Below, one piece after another: positions 33,575 through 45,536 of a DNA stretch of 64,000 bases. The first letter of the stretch is position 1. Each line of letters starts with the position of its first letter. The stretch is from Ashinkailepas kermadecensis (Eukaryota > Arthropoda > Thecostraca > Neolepadidae): assembly GCA_034440615.1 (NCBI GenBank), contig JAOTOM010005096.1:124001-188000 (forward strand), given 5' to 3'. Under the pieces are notes generated by a model, which did not search any database, was not told where the DNA came from, and saw only the letters and a program-made list of their open reading frames with translations. Position numbers and translations under genes: made by a program.

Positions 33575-34440
33575 TTGTCTCATAAGGTCACCGTGCGCGG
33601 TCAGCGTATGTGCCCTCTGTGACCTAACATAAAGGGATTTGGCACCGTCGTGCTCTCTGAACAGACTGTTTCCAATGACACCCATACAAAATACGCTCTG
33701 TAATGTAAATATGATCTTCATTTTGAAGCCGGGTCACTGACCCATGTGTGACCTTTGTGACTCCTAATAGACTTTCATGTCTGTCGATATTGGTCTAGGT
33801 GAGGATTACTTTAAAATGAGAACCATATTGGTCATATTCCGCAATACACACAGAGCCACTATTTCAAGGTCAGGTTACTGACCCAGGTGTGATCTATTTG
33901 ATCTCTACCGTTATTAGGAATATCATCATCGTGTTCTATGAGCGAACAGCTTTGAAACAACATCCATATCGGCCATGTTCATAATCAAGCACTTTAACAC
34001 TGTCTGGAGGTCAGGTCAGACCCTAACAATTCAAATCAGTGACCCATTATGAGGTCAGCTTTACGATAAAAAAACATATTGACGCCAAGAGTTAGAAAAT
34101 TGTTGGAACAATGTTCGGCGAAGAAACCAAGAAAACCAAAATGGAACATTTTCAAAAGGTCACGAGGTCAGTAAAGGGCCACGAGTTAACATAGCTTAAA
34201 GTTGATCGCAGCAAATCACAACAATTTGCATTGCGTTGGAAAGGTTTTTCTCTCTCAAGTGATATAGAGGTTGGGTACGCTAATTGCTATTATTAAAAGA
34301 TAATATTTTATACATGCACTTTCTGCATGACCTCAACATTTCGATGGCCTGTAACTCAGGGTCATGGACAACTCGAAAACTAAAAATATCCTAATCAGAA
34401 TCCGGGCCATCAATAATCACATGAACCCATTTTAGTCAAA
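33575..34440 (+). repeat. Degenerate GGTCA-rich repeats of about 110-130 bp
   Basis: Three or four loosely related blocks share (A/G)GGTCA(C/G)(T/G)(T/C)ACTGACCCA(G/T)GTGTGA and CATATTGGTCATATTC-like words. No gene recognised. The unit boundaries are approximate. Confidence 0.45.
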
Positions 34441-35035
34441 ATCGGAGGTGGTGTTGAGAACATGCCGTGATGATTCATCCTGGTATCGCCCAGCTATCGG
34501 TGACCGAGACCCCTGTTCTAGACTTGGCCCGGTATGGGCGGAACAGCACCGACACCAAGCTGGCAGTTCACACCGAGTTGGCTTGCATTGCTAAACGCAA
34601 TGACAATGGAGCAACCAGCGATCTTCGTCCCGTCCTAACTGTGCGCGCGTTCACGATCCGAAGCCGACGTAGGCAAGGTTTTCGTGAGATTCTCCTTCTC
34701 TTATACAACCATTCATTTGTACAGTAATAGGCGCCGCAAAATGTGTACGTCCTGAAGGGAGGCCAGAGTACTCTACATGTGCACTTAGTTGGCGTCCTCT
34801 ACTGTCTATACATTTCATATATTACAAGTAATACCACGGTAGCTAAACATCATCAGAATTTCACCACCACATGCGTACCAAATCGCTACCACTTGCACAA
34901 CAGGTGGGCACGGTCGCTCGCACAATCGATTGTGCGACAGAGGTCAGAGGTTAATACACCGGCCTACCAATGCGCAAGTGTGCGGCTGTAAACCGCCAAA
35001 GGGAGGGCTTTCGCAGGTGTGCGTGATGAGCAGCG
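34441..35035. other. Unassigned sequence
   Basis: An open frame at 34467-34727 has no recognisable motif. No gene called. Confidence 0.4.
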
Positions 35036-35106
35036 ATGCGCGCGTGGGTTCCGCACGTGGGTTCCGCGCGTGGGTTCCGCGCGTGGGTTCCGCGCGTGGG
35101 TTCCCC
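35036..35106 (+). repeat. 13-bp tandem repeat (GCGCGTGGGTTCC)
   Basis: Five units, one with GCACGTGGGTTCC, otherwise perfect. Confidence 0.95.
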
Positions 35107-35154
35107 AAAGTATAACCTGTTGTACTTCTCCCTCGTTGCGCACACGACACGCTC

Positions 35155-35312
35155 TCCAAAGCGTGCCAAAGTGTACCAAACACGCCCGCCAAAATGTGCC
35201 AAAACGTGCCAAACGCGCCTGGAAAAACGTGCCAAAACGTGCCAAGCGTGCCCACAAAAACGTGCCAACACGTGCCAAGACGCGCCCGCCAAAACGTACC
35301 AAAACGTGCGTG
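35155..35312 (+). repeat. 10-11-bp repeat (CCAAAACGTG) interspersed with CGCCCGCC
   Basis: About 13 degenerate units. It follows the 13-bp array within 50 bp. Confidence 0.85.
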
Positions 35313-35704
35313 GTTGCCCGGTGGCACCAGCCGAGGGTGGGGAATTTCAGCCACGGAGTCGTGTCGTGGAATGTTTCTCATTGGCGCATGTTTGTTTAAG
35401 CAGTTATCGCATGTCACAGTCACAGCCAAAGAAACAGTCTGAAGCGAATATTCAGCTGAAGAGACGTTTATTTCTTTGTTCCCGAACTCCACTTGCGCAT
35501 GGGCAGGTAAGCTTCTCTAAACTGGTGAATAGCGTCATTAGCTCTGTCTTTGTGCGGGGAGGAGTGGGGTGGGGCTGATTTGGCTGATATGCTGGTTGCT
35601 TTTCCAATTGATCCCTTTTATGCGTTGCGTGAAGTTTTCCAGAACAAGAAAATCAGAGGCGGCGCTAGGAAGACGTTTTTGTGAGGAATCTTCGGGATAT
35701 TTTG
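35313..35704. other. Unassigned sequence
   Basis: No gene or repeat recognised. Confidence 0.4.
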
Positions 35705-35785
35705 TTGTTTTTAGAGATATTCACGCTGCCTGGGTGTTCTTTAGAGATATTCACGCTGTCTGGGTGTTCTTTAGAGATGATGAAC
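35705..35785 (+). repeat. 33-bp tandem duplication (TTTAGAGATATTCACGCTG)
   Basis: Two full copies and a third partial one, sharing TTTAGAGATATTCACGCTG and CTGGGTGTTC. Confidence 0.9.
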
Positions 35786-36551
35786 TTTGATATGATGTAA
35801 CTGTCTTTCTGGGGTTGCTTCAGAGCAAATTAGACCATTACAACATTACTTTCATGGAATACAAACCTATCCATTTTCTCGTATTCACTTACAAAGTACA
35901 ATGGAAAGCATATGTGGTCACAATAATAGAAAAGGAGGCATATGTGTCATATAAATACCTACTTGGTCGCAAAGCAATTAAGCTGAAAATGTTATGTGTT
36001 GAAGTAATTGAAACGTATAAACCAAACAAGCGTCAATATATTTCGAAGTATCAATACGATCAGTGGCAGTTCTAGGACTGGCAAAATAGGGCCAATCAAC
36101 GATACAACTCTAAATTTTCGGGTTGAATTGGGTGAACTCAGCAATAACAACCGAACCTTTAGAGCAATATAAAAGCTCGTTCCGTTTTATTTGTATACGT
36201 ATATCAAAATGCAAGCGATTAGGCAGCTACAGGAATAGAAAAGTGGAAATATGTAGTATGTGGAAATAACGGAAACATATATCACAAAAGCATGTACAAC
36301 CGTATCTTCAGCCTGCAATTATGACCAGTAGCAGATCCAGGACAGACAAAGCGGGAACAATCAGAAGTATATAACTATTACTCTCGGGGATGCATATCCG
36401 TAAATTAGCCAATCACAATTTTACTCACATGCAATATAACGCGGTCCATGTTGCCTAATCCTTGGCTTCTTTACGACCCATTCATCTGCTAGATCATACA
36501 GCGTCACCAATCTCTCACGTCGATTGCTCGCGAGTGGACTCGCTAATCTCG
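35786..36551. other. Unassigned AT-rich sequence
   Basis: An open frame at 35815-36075 is AT-rich and lacks motifs. No gene called. Confidence 0.4.
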
Positions 36552-36623
36552 CTGGTTGCAGGATTCGAATCCACCACCATCTTGCGATCGAGAATCCTAC
36601 CGACTGAGCTACCACAGCCCTGT
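36552..36623 (-). mobile_element. tRNA-like pol III head, probable SINE or tRNA pseudogene
   Basis: On the minus strand GGGCTGTGG leads into box A TAGCTCAGTCGG (36600-36611) and box B GGATTCGAATCC (36561-36572), about 27 bp apart, inside a tRNA-length segment. The acceptor ends do not pair well and no anticodon stem can be drawn with confidence, so a working tRNA is unlikely. A SINE head is the better reading. Confidence 0.5.
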
Positions 36624-37868
36624 GTTCACCAATCCATTTATTTGCAAGCCTAATGCAAGAGCATATGTGGTCACAGGATTAGAAAAGGGGGTCCAACGTG
36701 GCATGTAAATGCTCCATTGGCCATTAAGCCACAAGCCCAGGAAAGCCATGCGGATATCGTCAACAAATGCACAACAGCATGCAATCTTAGCAGTGGCAGA
36801 CGGGTGGCACGAAAAAGGCTGGAGAAATAACCACACAATAGGGTTAACCACATGGTCACCTCCTGGGTGCGCCGGTGGACAATTTGTGAAGCATGTTTTT
36901 AGTCTGCAAGCTGACATATGGCATACAATAATTGGCAAATATTGAGTGAAACCATAGTATTTTGACCAAGAAAGTACACATTTTCTTTCATACTTCACAA
37001 TCGATTTCTTTCAGATGAAAGCATGTGTAAATATTGCATAGCTCAGCTTGTTGGCAGTCGAATGATAACACGTGCAAGCATGTGAGGTAATATTTGTGGA
37101 GACAGCAGAACCTTCAAAGCGTGTTACTTTTCGCATTACTATCTACGGCTATCCAGCCACCAACCAACACTTTACGTTGTATTTACAGAGATGTAGAATG
37201 TGCTACGATAAATAAAAAAGCAATGCCTTCCCGGGTTCCGTACATATAGGTACATTTCAGCGGATTTGCCATGTTACACCCCAAACTTGCCTCCTGGAAC
37301 CGCCTCTGATGAAGGTAATATACTACAACGTCAGCATATTGAATGAGTCATTCCATGCCACCTCAAGCGGTGGGAGGTACAAGTGTGCACCCACCGTCCG
37401 TCATTTATAGTGACGTGAAAATATCATGTCACAACATGTCTTGCGCTTGAAAATTACTTTGGATTACTTCGGAATAGTTTTAGCATCCGACAACGGCTTT
37501 GTGTGGCAAAACATCGGCTCTTAAAACGTGCGGAACAATTTAATTTTACAAAAATACTAAGCGGTAGTTCACTTGGTTTAAGCGTATGATCAAGTATGCC
37601 GTAAGAGCACACATCGTTCGGTCATTTTTCAGCCCCGGTATCCGCAATCTCCATGAACTTCCACTCCGAATACATCAAGGGAATTAGTGGGCACTCAATC
37701 GTAACACCGCGGCAACCAGCACCGAATGCGTCCGGGTCGTTAGGCGATGGCGGGAAGCCGTCTGAAGTAGATTAAATAGAACTGCATGCGGTGGGTGAGC
37801 ACCGATGGAACAGCTTTGGCACCGATGCGTGGCGGAGTGAACGACTTCATTGACGTCCTCACATATTC
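36624..37868. other. Unassigned sequence
   Basis: No gene or repeat recognised on either strand. Confidence 0.4.
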
Positions 37869-38003
37869 GATTGTACAGCTACGTCATCAGAACATTGGCC
37901 AGGCGCAAACAGCTCCCCAGGTGAAACGGGATCCGATTGTACAGCTACGTCGTCATCAGAACATTGGCCAGGCGCAAACAGCTCCCCAGGTGAAACGGGA
38001 TAT
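37869..38003 (+). repeat. Near-perfect two-copy tandem duplication (66 and 69 bp)
   Basis: GATTGTACAGCTACGTCATC through GTGAAACGGGAT is repeated back to back. The second copy differs by an extra GTC (CGTCGTCATC). Apart from that the copies look identical, so the duplication is recent. Confidence 0.95.
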
Positions 38004-38974
38004 GCGTTCGGATCAAGCACCGGGATATTGTTCAGATAATTACTCTTGTGTTGTAGAGGTTGTAGTTCCGGGCTACACTGGAACAACGTCCAGGCAAACC
38101 TGACTACTCTTAATTATGCAATATCAAACTCACGCCTTGTTGTATATTCGGACGCTGATCGTGCGTCAGAAGCACCCGGAAGCTACTGTACGTTTGGTGA
38201 CAGCACCCATATTAATATCGGCCCAGCATATGCTTTCCAGGCAGGAGTAGTATAACTCGCCGAAGTCCAACATCAGAGATGCTATGCAAATTTGCTACTT
38301 CACTCACGGTTGCGCTGCCAATATAAAAAAGCCAACACGAATAAAACATACTCACACGATTCCATTTTGTAAGTTCACCTTGAGCTGTCACATTTGGCAA
38401 CTGTGAAATTTAGTTCAGTTCCAATGAAAACCAAATCGGTAGGCTCGCACGCTATCTCTTACACCAACGCGGTGTGCCATTAAATCCGTAGGAGTCAACC
38501 TCATCTGCATAACACAAGGACGCGCCACAGAGACAGCCAAAGGTGAAAAAAATATCTGCTACTTGCCTGCATGCGTAGTTGACAGATATTGGAAAATTCG
38601 CTACAGTTAGTGACAGCTTACGTGCTTGTGTTATCATTGAGCATACATCACCATATGCCCGTTCTGCTTATCAACATACCTAGTCAATTTGTTTTCCATA
38701 GCCATCCTAACATGATAAGTACTACTCGTCCTATTTCAGTACACCATGCATGCGAAGCATACCCAACAAGTTGGTGGCGTTGATCGAGAGATGCTGGGAG
38801 GGAGGAGGGGTAGGGTGCACTGAAAGTAGGTACTACTCGCAACAACTCCCGCAGGTTTTGACATGGCCGTGGAAAGCCTGCAAATCGGCACCTGGCACAA
38901 TTGGGAAGCTGAACGAGACCCCAACCGTTTCGTCTTGGGATCAATTTGTTTCCAAATGCTGGTTAATTGAAGGT
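38004..38974. other. Unassigned sequence
   Basis: No gene or repeat recognised. Confidence 0.4.
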
Positions 38975-39336
38975 ATATATATGTGCTGGTTATTGAAGGT
39001 ATATATATGTGCGTGAGTGTATGCATCGATATGTATATGGACCATCGGTTCGGGCTTCCTCAGAGGATTCTATCTTGACATAGTTTGTTTCTGGTTTGGA
39101 GTTTCTCTAAGTGTCTGCACCACCGAGGAGGCTTTTCTGCATTCCACGTGTCTTTTTGCACGCTTTTTTCCCGCGTGCTTTTTTTTCAATTGTTAAGCTT
39201 GACATTTTCTTATCTCTCCTGACAATAGCCCCTGGCCGAAACGTTGAGTAATAAAGTATAATCATTAACGTTACTTTTGATGTCAACTCAGCACCTCCTG
39301 GTATATTGAAGGTCGTATATTTTCTTTACACGCAAT
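38975..39336 (+). mobile_element. Second PLE 3' end
   Basis: GACATAGTTTGTTTCTGG, GTCTGCACCACCGAGGAGGC, CTGGCCGAAACGTTGAGTAA and TATTTTCTTTACACGCAA match the 3' end at 30340-30602. Just before it GGTATATATATGTGC is tandemly duplicated (about 38972-39012). No coding part of the PLE lies upstream. The CTGACGA core seen in the first copy reads CTGACAA here. Confidence 0.78.
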
Positions 39337-39343
39337 GTCTAAA

Positions 39344-39390
39344 ATCCAGGAGCATCTAAGAGCCATTCTTCGTTGTATTAATTGAAGGTC
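39344..39390 (-). mobile_element. Inverted PLE fragment next to the 3' end
   Basis: On the minus strand CAACGAAGAA and GGCTCTTAGATGCTC match 29458-29490 of the first PLE (CAATGAAGAA, TGCTCTTAGATGCTC). Here it lies in opposite orientation, 8 bp after a PLE 3' end. Confidence 0.55.
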
Positions 39391-40259
39391 TTGGTTTGCG
39401 TGTGTGGGCAATGAAGTCAGACGTGTGGTGTATTACGTGGGATTTTTTTTCATATCTAGGAGTCAAACTTGAGTTGCAGATCACAGGCGTTCCTAGTGCA
39501 GTGCGTGTCCAAGCGCCGAGACTTGCTGACTTGGAGGATCCTTGCAGCTTGGAATGCTTCAGCTATTCCGATGTGAAGCGTTTTCATTTCTAGCATATCA
39601 CCCTGCCACTTTGATGGGATCACTGCTTGGATCAGTCTTCACCTTCAGCAGAGCTTATGGCATGGATCCAAACCCCGCCACATTATGGCATAGTTCTATG
39701 TCGACGATGCAATTTTAGATCCAGGGTCACGTGCCATGACAATGCACTGATACCCATGTACTACCTAGCACATGGCATACGACATCCTGCCGTTTTATGG
39801 TGCCGCTTTGGCGGCTTTTGACAAGGCGAACTAGGCTGAACAACAAAGTGTACAAAAACACACTGTACAGAAATTACAAGTCCAAAATGCGCCAGTCAAC
39901 AGCAAGAAACACTGATTAGCTCCACTGTGGACGACGTGAACACACATGGACGACTGTAGAAGTCGTCCATCGTGCCAATAACTATTTGCTCACCACATAC
40001 ATCGCCTGATGCGTGCCGTACCAAACACTATTAATATTTAGATGTTGATTGCTGACTGAACAATACAATGCAAAACCATGCTACCGAATAATGACCATTG
40101 TGTTATTAAATCTGATGTGTCCAGGTTATGGCATTGATGGTTATGGCCCACAATCACATTGGTGTGGTAAAGATGTGAGTTGCTTGTGTAGTAAATACCA
40201 CGGCTGATTTGCTGCTGCTACATTCGTAGTAGAATGGGAGGTGCTCCACTCGTAATGGG
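39391..40259. other. Unassigned sequence
   Basis: Around 39690-39720 a frame reads FYVDDAILDPGS, which recalls the catalytic box of a reverse transcriptase, but no supporting motifs surround it. No gene called. Confidence 0.35.
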
Positions 40260-40845
40260 ATGTGCAGTGCTGCGATGCCGCAATGTCAGTGTGGTTTACC
40301 GCAGTGCTGCGATGTCGCAATGTCATTGTGGTTTGTCGCAATGTCAGTGTGGTTTGCCGCAATGTCAGTGTGGTTTGCCGCAATGTCAGTGTGGTTTGCC
40401 GCAATGTCAGTGTGGTTTGCCGCAATGTCAGTGCGGTTTGCAGCAATGTCAGTGTGGTTTGCCGCAATGTCAGTGCGGTTTGCCGCAATATTAGTGTGGT
40501 TTGCCGCAATGTCAGTGTGGTTTGCCGCAATGTTAGTGTGGTTTGCCGCAGTGTCAGTGTGGTTTGCCGCAGTGCTGCGATGTCGCAATGTCAGTGTGGT
40601 TTGCCGCAGTGCTGCGATGTCGCAATGTCAGTGTGGTTTGCCGCAGTGCTGCGATGTCGCAATGTCAGTGTGGTTTGCCGCAGTGCTGCGATGTCGCAAT
40701 GTCAGTGTGGTTTGCCGCAGTGCTGCGATGCCGCAATGTCAGTGTGGTTTGCCGCAGTGCTGCGATGTCGCAATGTCAGTGTGGTTTGCCACAGTGCTGC
40801 GATGTCGCAATGTCAGTGTGGTTTGCCGCGGTGCTGCGATTGAGT
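40260..40845 (+). repeat. 21-bp minisatellite with a 37-bp higher-order form
   Basis: The first half is mostly 21-bp units (GCAATGTCAGTGTGGTTTGCC). The second half alternates that unit with GCAGTGCTGCGATGTC into 37-bp units, and the same 37-bp form opens the array. The unit lacks stops in several frames, which produces long predicted peptides. Confidence 0.96.
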
Positions 40846-41352
40846 GTCGCCAATTCCGTTGATGTATCTGGACTGGAATGTCAAGTAGATTACAAATATC
40901 GCGGCCGAAACAAGTAGGTTAGGCATTTTCAGCACAACCTAATATATATTTAAACGTACGAAACAGCCTTAGCTTATTTTATGAAAGTTAAACAACTCCA
41001 GAATTTTCAATGAACTGTATGGATATAGAATATGGATTTCTGTTCATACAGACATCTTCGGATCTCCAAGAAATCCTGTTGGTTCCAGAGTTGTGATACA
41101 TTTTTTGCACGCTTGGCATTCTATGACACCACACTTTGACGTCACTAAACAACGTCACTTCAAACAACGTCATTGTCTAATCGGAGAAGTCTATGAACCT
41201 GAGAATCGCCATCACGACATTAAGCAATTTCCTAAACGTCATTTTATTAAAAGCTGAGTGGTGAGTGGCTGAGTGGCTGAGTGGCTGAGTGGCTGGTGTG
41301 GACCTGTCTTGCGTCTTGTCAGCTTGCTGTCTCAGCTGGTGCTGTCGTGAAT
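40846..41352. other. Unassigned sequence
   Basis: No gene recognised. Tandem GAGTGGCT words lie at 41262-41300. Confidence 0.4.
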
Positions 41353-41430
41353 CAGGGGCGGATCCAGGAATTGCCATGGGAGGCACTGATCTGGAGGAGG
41401 GTCATTTCTTCGGACGGGCGCCACCTTCGG
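41353..41430 (+). mobile_element. DNA-transposon-like terminus (CAGGGGCGGATCCAGGAATT)
   Basis: It starts CAGGGGCGGATCCAGGAATT, followed by GCCATGGGAGGC and GGTCATTTCTTCGGACG. The minus strand ending at 58053 has a related start (CAGGGGTGGATCCAGGAATT, GTCATGAGAGG, CATTTCTTTGACG). Shared sharp ends in two unrelated contexts indicate an element terminus. Class cannot be named from this alone. Confidence 0.5.
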
Positions 41431-42294
41431 CTGAAAATCCGTTGGGTGGGGGGGGGGGGCATTCGAATAGAGTGAGAAGGAGATTCTTTTCCTTCCCAGG
41501 AGCGCCTCGGGCTTGAACATCCATTGCGGGGAGGGATGCACTCGAGCCTTCCCGGAGGTGTGTTATTTCCCAGGCGGAGAAGAACCACCTGCCATAGGAG
41601 AGGGGTACACTCATCCAATGTGGTGATATATTTGCCCCTGTTGTGCATGGAATATGTCATTAAAGTTAGCAAAACAATGCTGTCTGAAAAAAAATACTTG
41701 AAGGACTACCATGGGAACGATGTTTTTTGCAATTAGAGTACTAAGATCTATCTATGGTCATTTTCTTAGCGAAGCTGTGATGGGCCTACCAAATTACCTG
41801 TCTCCTTGCGAGGCAGTAAGAAACAAAATACTTGACGACCACTCAAGAAATGATGATTTTCGGAATTAGTGTGTCCACATCTATCTGGACGCAGTTTTTG
41901 ACGCACGTGTCCACACGCGTCCGCCCTGTCTTCCGGACACAATTTTCACAAAATTCGGTGAAGCCAGAGCAGTTCACGCCTGTTGGACCTGTGATGGTCC
42001 TGATGTCCTGATGGTCCTGGACATGCTGACCACGTCCAGCCAGCGAGCGGAGCTGACTGACGAGGCTCAGAGCGGGTCAGTTCGGGATAGTTCAATCACG
42101 GTGTTTCCGATCTCACACCCCGAAAGGTCAGCTGGGCTGATGGAAAGAGCGTGTAGGCCGTTATGAAGCTGACGTGATGAGTGCGAGGGGCATCGGAGTT
42201 GCGAGCGTGTTGCGCCGGCCCCACCTCTGTCTCCGCCGGCGGTGATTACAGTGTCTGCAGACCGCTGGTGACCCAGATCTGACGACCGGATCCG
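41431..42294. other. Unassigned sequence
   Basis: No gene recognised. It may include the body of the element starting at 41353. Confidence 0.4.
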
Positions 42295-42600
42295 CGGTGG
42301 ATCAGACGGTGGATCAGACGGCGCATCAGACGGCGGATCAGACGGTGGAGCAGACGGCGGATCAGACGGCGGATCAGACGGCGGATCAGACGGCGGATCA
42401 GACGGTGGATCAGACGGCGGATCAGACGGCGGATCAGACGGTGGATCAGACGGTGGATCAGACGGCGGATCAGACGGTGGATCAGACGGCGGATCAGACG
42501 GCGGATGAGACGGTGGATCAGACGGCGGATCAGACGGCGGATCAGACGGCGGATGAGACGGCGGATCCGATGGCGGATCAGACGGCGGATCCGATGACCG
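42295..42600 (+). repeat. 12-bp minisatellite (GGCGGATCAGAC)
   Basis: About 25 units, variants GGTGGATCAGAC, GGCGGATGAGAC and GGCGGATCCGAT. The unit is a multiple of three, so all frames stay open on both strands. The DQTA-type and HRLIRRLI-type peptides are by-products. Confidence 0.97.
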
Positions 42601-42849
42601 GATGTGGGCGCAATCAGACGGCTCACCACCCTCAGTGATGTGGTGGCGGCTTCACACCGGAGTGGCGCGCGACACTCGATAGCCCTTGGGGTTTTCACGT
42701 TAAATCGATCAGGTTCGGAGAGCTGCATTTCCGACTGGGTGCGACTGCTAACTAATGCTAAGAAGGCCCGGCACGACAACTTGTTTCTGCAACGTTCTCC
42801 AATCCCTGTACCATTTTGTTTTCGGTTTGCCTACTTACTTCAAGTCACC

Positions 42850-42940
42850 ATGCCGGACGACCTTGCGGCAAACGGTATGAATACCGCCCCACAGCAGTCT
42901 CCTGGTCAGGCTGGTCAAGCAGACTGGTCAGGCTCGTCAG
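42850..42940 (+). CDS. Weak candidate first coding exon
   Basis: The ATG at 42850 has good context (CACCATGCC) and opens 30 codons beginning MPDDLAANGMNTAPQQSPG, ending at a donor TCAG then GTAAGC. The second half merges into the GGTCAGGCTGGT repeat, which weakens the case. No domain, no acceptor exon downstream, no core promoter recognised. Confidence 0.2.
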
Positions 42941-43175
42941 GTAAGCTGGTCAGGCTGGTGGTCAGGCTGGTGAAGTTGGTAGTATGGCTGGTAAGGCTGG
43001 CCAGACTAGTCAGGCTGGTCAGGCAGGCTGGTCAGGCTGTTGAGGCTGAGGTCTGATAGGCTGGTCAGGCAGGTCAGGCTGGTATGGTTGGTCAGGTTAG
43101 TCAGACTGGTGGTCAAGCTGGTCAGGCTGATGGTCAGGTTGGTCGGGTTGGTGGTCAGGCTGGTCAAGCAAGTGG
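42895..43175 (+). repeat. Degenerate GGTCAGGCTGGT repeat
   Basis: About 20 loose units of 9-12 bp (GTCAGGCTG, GTGGTCAGG, GCTGGTCAA). Confidence 0.85.
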
Positions 43176-43359
43176 ACAAAGCGTCGGGGTTGCATTCATC
43201 GAGGCTTTAACATTCCAACCTGAAAGGAGGTATGCGTTTTCTACAGCTGCCGCACAAGCGTTATCGAAAATTACGTAATTTATTGTACTTGCGAACTCCA
43301 CTTTTCAACGCCATCTTGTTTTGGTAACACTGACGTTGAAATTCGCAACAGGAACATAG

Positions 43360-43722
43360 CTGGTGATCTTCCACGTACATATGTAGCAGCTACCGAAAAC
43401 CTTCAGCGTACATTTGTAGCAGTTTCCGTAAACCTTTCACGTGTATGTGTACCGGTTACCGTAAACATCCGTTGGTGATCTTACACGTATATATGTCGCA
43501 GTTACCGTAAGCATTCCACGTACATGTGTAGCAGTTACCGTTAACCATCCAAGTACATATGTATCAGTTACCGTAAAGCTTCCACATATATATGTAGCAG
43601 TTACCGCAAGCATTCCACGTACATGTGTAGCAGTTACCGTCAACCATCCACGTACATATGCATGAGTTACCGTAAATATTCCACGTACATATGTAGCAAT
43701 TGCTGTAAACCTTTCTTTATGC
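43360..43722 (+). repeat. Roughly 35-bp minisatellite (CACGTACATATGTAGCAGTT)
   Basis: About ten units with CCACGTACATATGTAGCAGT and TACCGTAAACC or TACCGTAAGCATT. Alternating unit subtypes (AAGCATT, CAACCAT) suggest a two-unit higher order. Confidence 0.93.
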
Positions 43723-44559
43723 ATGCTTGAAGAAGCGCGTGTGCATGGGTGAAGCTGCTCATTGATATCTGGCAGTCAGGGCTAGTGGCGTCGCCAATTT
43801 TTTTCCGGGTCCTGCCCACCAGGGGTGCCTCTATCTGAAATAGGTACCACTCTCTGGAAGAATGCCCATAACTAAGGAGGGTATTGGTTTAGCAAAGCGT
43901 ATGAAAACTGAGGAAGCTTCACACTACGTCGACACCCCCCCCCCCAAAAAAAACGTTGTGAAGGGACGAGGGTGATGAGGTAGGGGTCGTCACATTGTAA
44001 GGGAAGCGGTCTCCATCAAGTGCCTCTTTGTGTGGCACTCGGTGGTGATCCGACAAATGGAGAAATGTTCAGGGCTCCCGGAACATCAGGTATATGACGT
44101 TGCTTGTAAAACAACGCGACCTAGAAGTAGTCTTGAGCCCTCAGAACATCTTGCATATCTTTATGGTATCCCCAGTGCGTGGAAGTGGATACACCGACGA
44201 GAATTAGGGGATGATTAATAAATAACACGGAGTCGCATTCCATTAGTCTGGCTTTCAGCACTGTATATTGCGTGACGTTAGGGAATTCCAACGATGATAT
44301 ATGGTATGTTTCGGATGACATTTGTGCATTTTATCAATTCAAAATAATTTGGTGACAAAATGATTATCTATGTTCGCAGAAGTCATCATACATGCATGTG
44401 GTTGAAGGAGCATGGGAATAGAAACGCGGTATGAAATTCTACTTGGGCGTCCCTTTGCATTGGTCGTGCGTCATGCACGCGAACTGCGTGCCCGGAGTGG
44501 AAGCCACGCCGAATGGTTGCATGTAGCATAAAATGAGCGGACAGTTGTCAGGAAATAGA
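43723..44559. other. Unassigned sequence
   Basis: No gene recognised. A C run followed by an A run lies at 43936-43954. Confidence 0.4.
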
Positions 44560-45010
44560 ACCATGACACAGCATGACACAAGGACACACCTTGACACCAT
44601 GACGCACAACATGATATAATTACAATGTGACACCGTGACACACCATGACACCACGGCACATCGTGACACCATGACACTGTGACACAGTGTAGCACCACGA
44701 CACAGCATGATACCATGACAGAGTGAAACCATGACATACCACAGTACTATGATACACAATGACACCACGGCACATCGTGACACCATGACACTATAACACA
44801 GTGAACAACATGACACAACATGACACCATGACACAGCATGATACCATGACAGCGTGATACCATGACATACCACGGTACTATGATACACAAGACACCATGG
44901 GACAGCGTTACACCATAACACCGTGACACTATGACACCATAATACACCATGACACACCGTTGCACCATAACACCGTGACACCATGACACACACCATGATG
45001 TTCATGACAA
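44560..45010 (+). repeat. Degenerate CCATGACAC repeat with block duplications
   Basis: Basic units of 8-10 bp (CCATGACAC, GCATGACAC, CGTGACAC). On top of them a block of about 115 bp starting near ACACCACGGCACATCGTGAC recurs (about 44648 and 44761), so the array has at least two levels. Confidence 0.88.
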
Positions 45011-45536
45011 TGTAGCGCCATAACACAGCGTGATGCGTATTTTAATTGGATGATTCGGCATAGTGCACTTAGGTTTCAGATGCGCACATACGATTGAACA
45101 GATCAGTTCGATGTTGGCAACGTTGCAGATAATTTCGGCTAAAGCGGGCTTTGCAACAGGTCCCGAAATTCCGGTATTCCCGCAATCGGTGTCTTCTGCC
45201 AAACAGCGAGCACCCAGAACACACCTGAACGCAACGCCGAATTGCAGAAATAGGTTTCACTTGCTTGTGAAATTCGTGTACTTTCGCAAACAGTGGGCAC
45301 AATAAAGTGCATGTAATTACGGGTTGTCAAGACAGCGTAGCTGCGGTCGGCGAACACGTGTCCTGTCGCCGTGGGGCTATTGGACGTTATGATCCTTGGA
45401 CGTTATGAATGCTCCCCGTCGCCGTGTGGTGCGGGATCATGTGCATGCGGCAGAGAAGCTCCGCGGCCCTCCTCTTGTCGTCGCTCGTCCAGCCACGATG
45501 GCACCTTGTACTGATGCTTAGCAATGCATAGTGCAT
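45011..45536. other. Unassigned sequence
   Basis: No gene recognised. Confidence 0.4.

Noticed and set aside
39680..39720. FYVDDAILD as a reverse-transcriptase catalytic box
   Set aside because: An isolated match of a few residues with no other RT motif in order on either side. Chance cannot be excluded.
40260..40862. Two overlapping frames of about 200 codons (VWFAAMS-type and VVCRNVS-type repeats)
   Set aside because: Both come from the 21/37-bp minisatellite. No start context, no domain.
42246..42779. Arg/Leu/Ile repeat protein on the minus strand and Asp-Gln-Thr-Ala repeat on the plus strand
   Set aside because: 12-bp unit, divisible by three, open on both strands. No flanking unique coding sequence.
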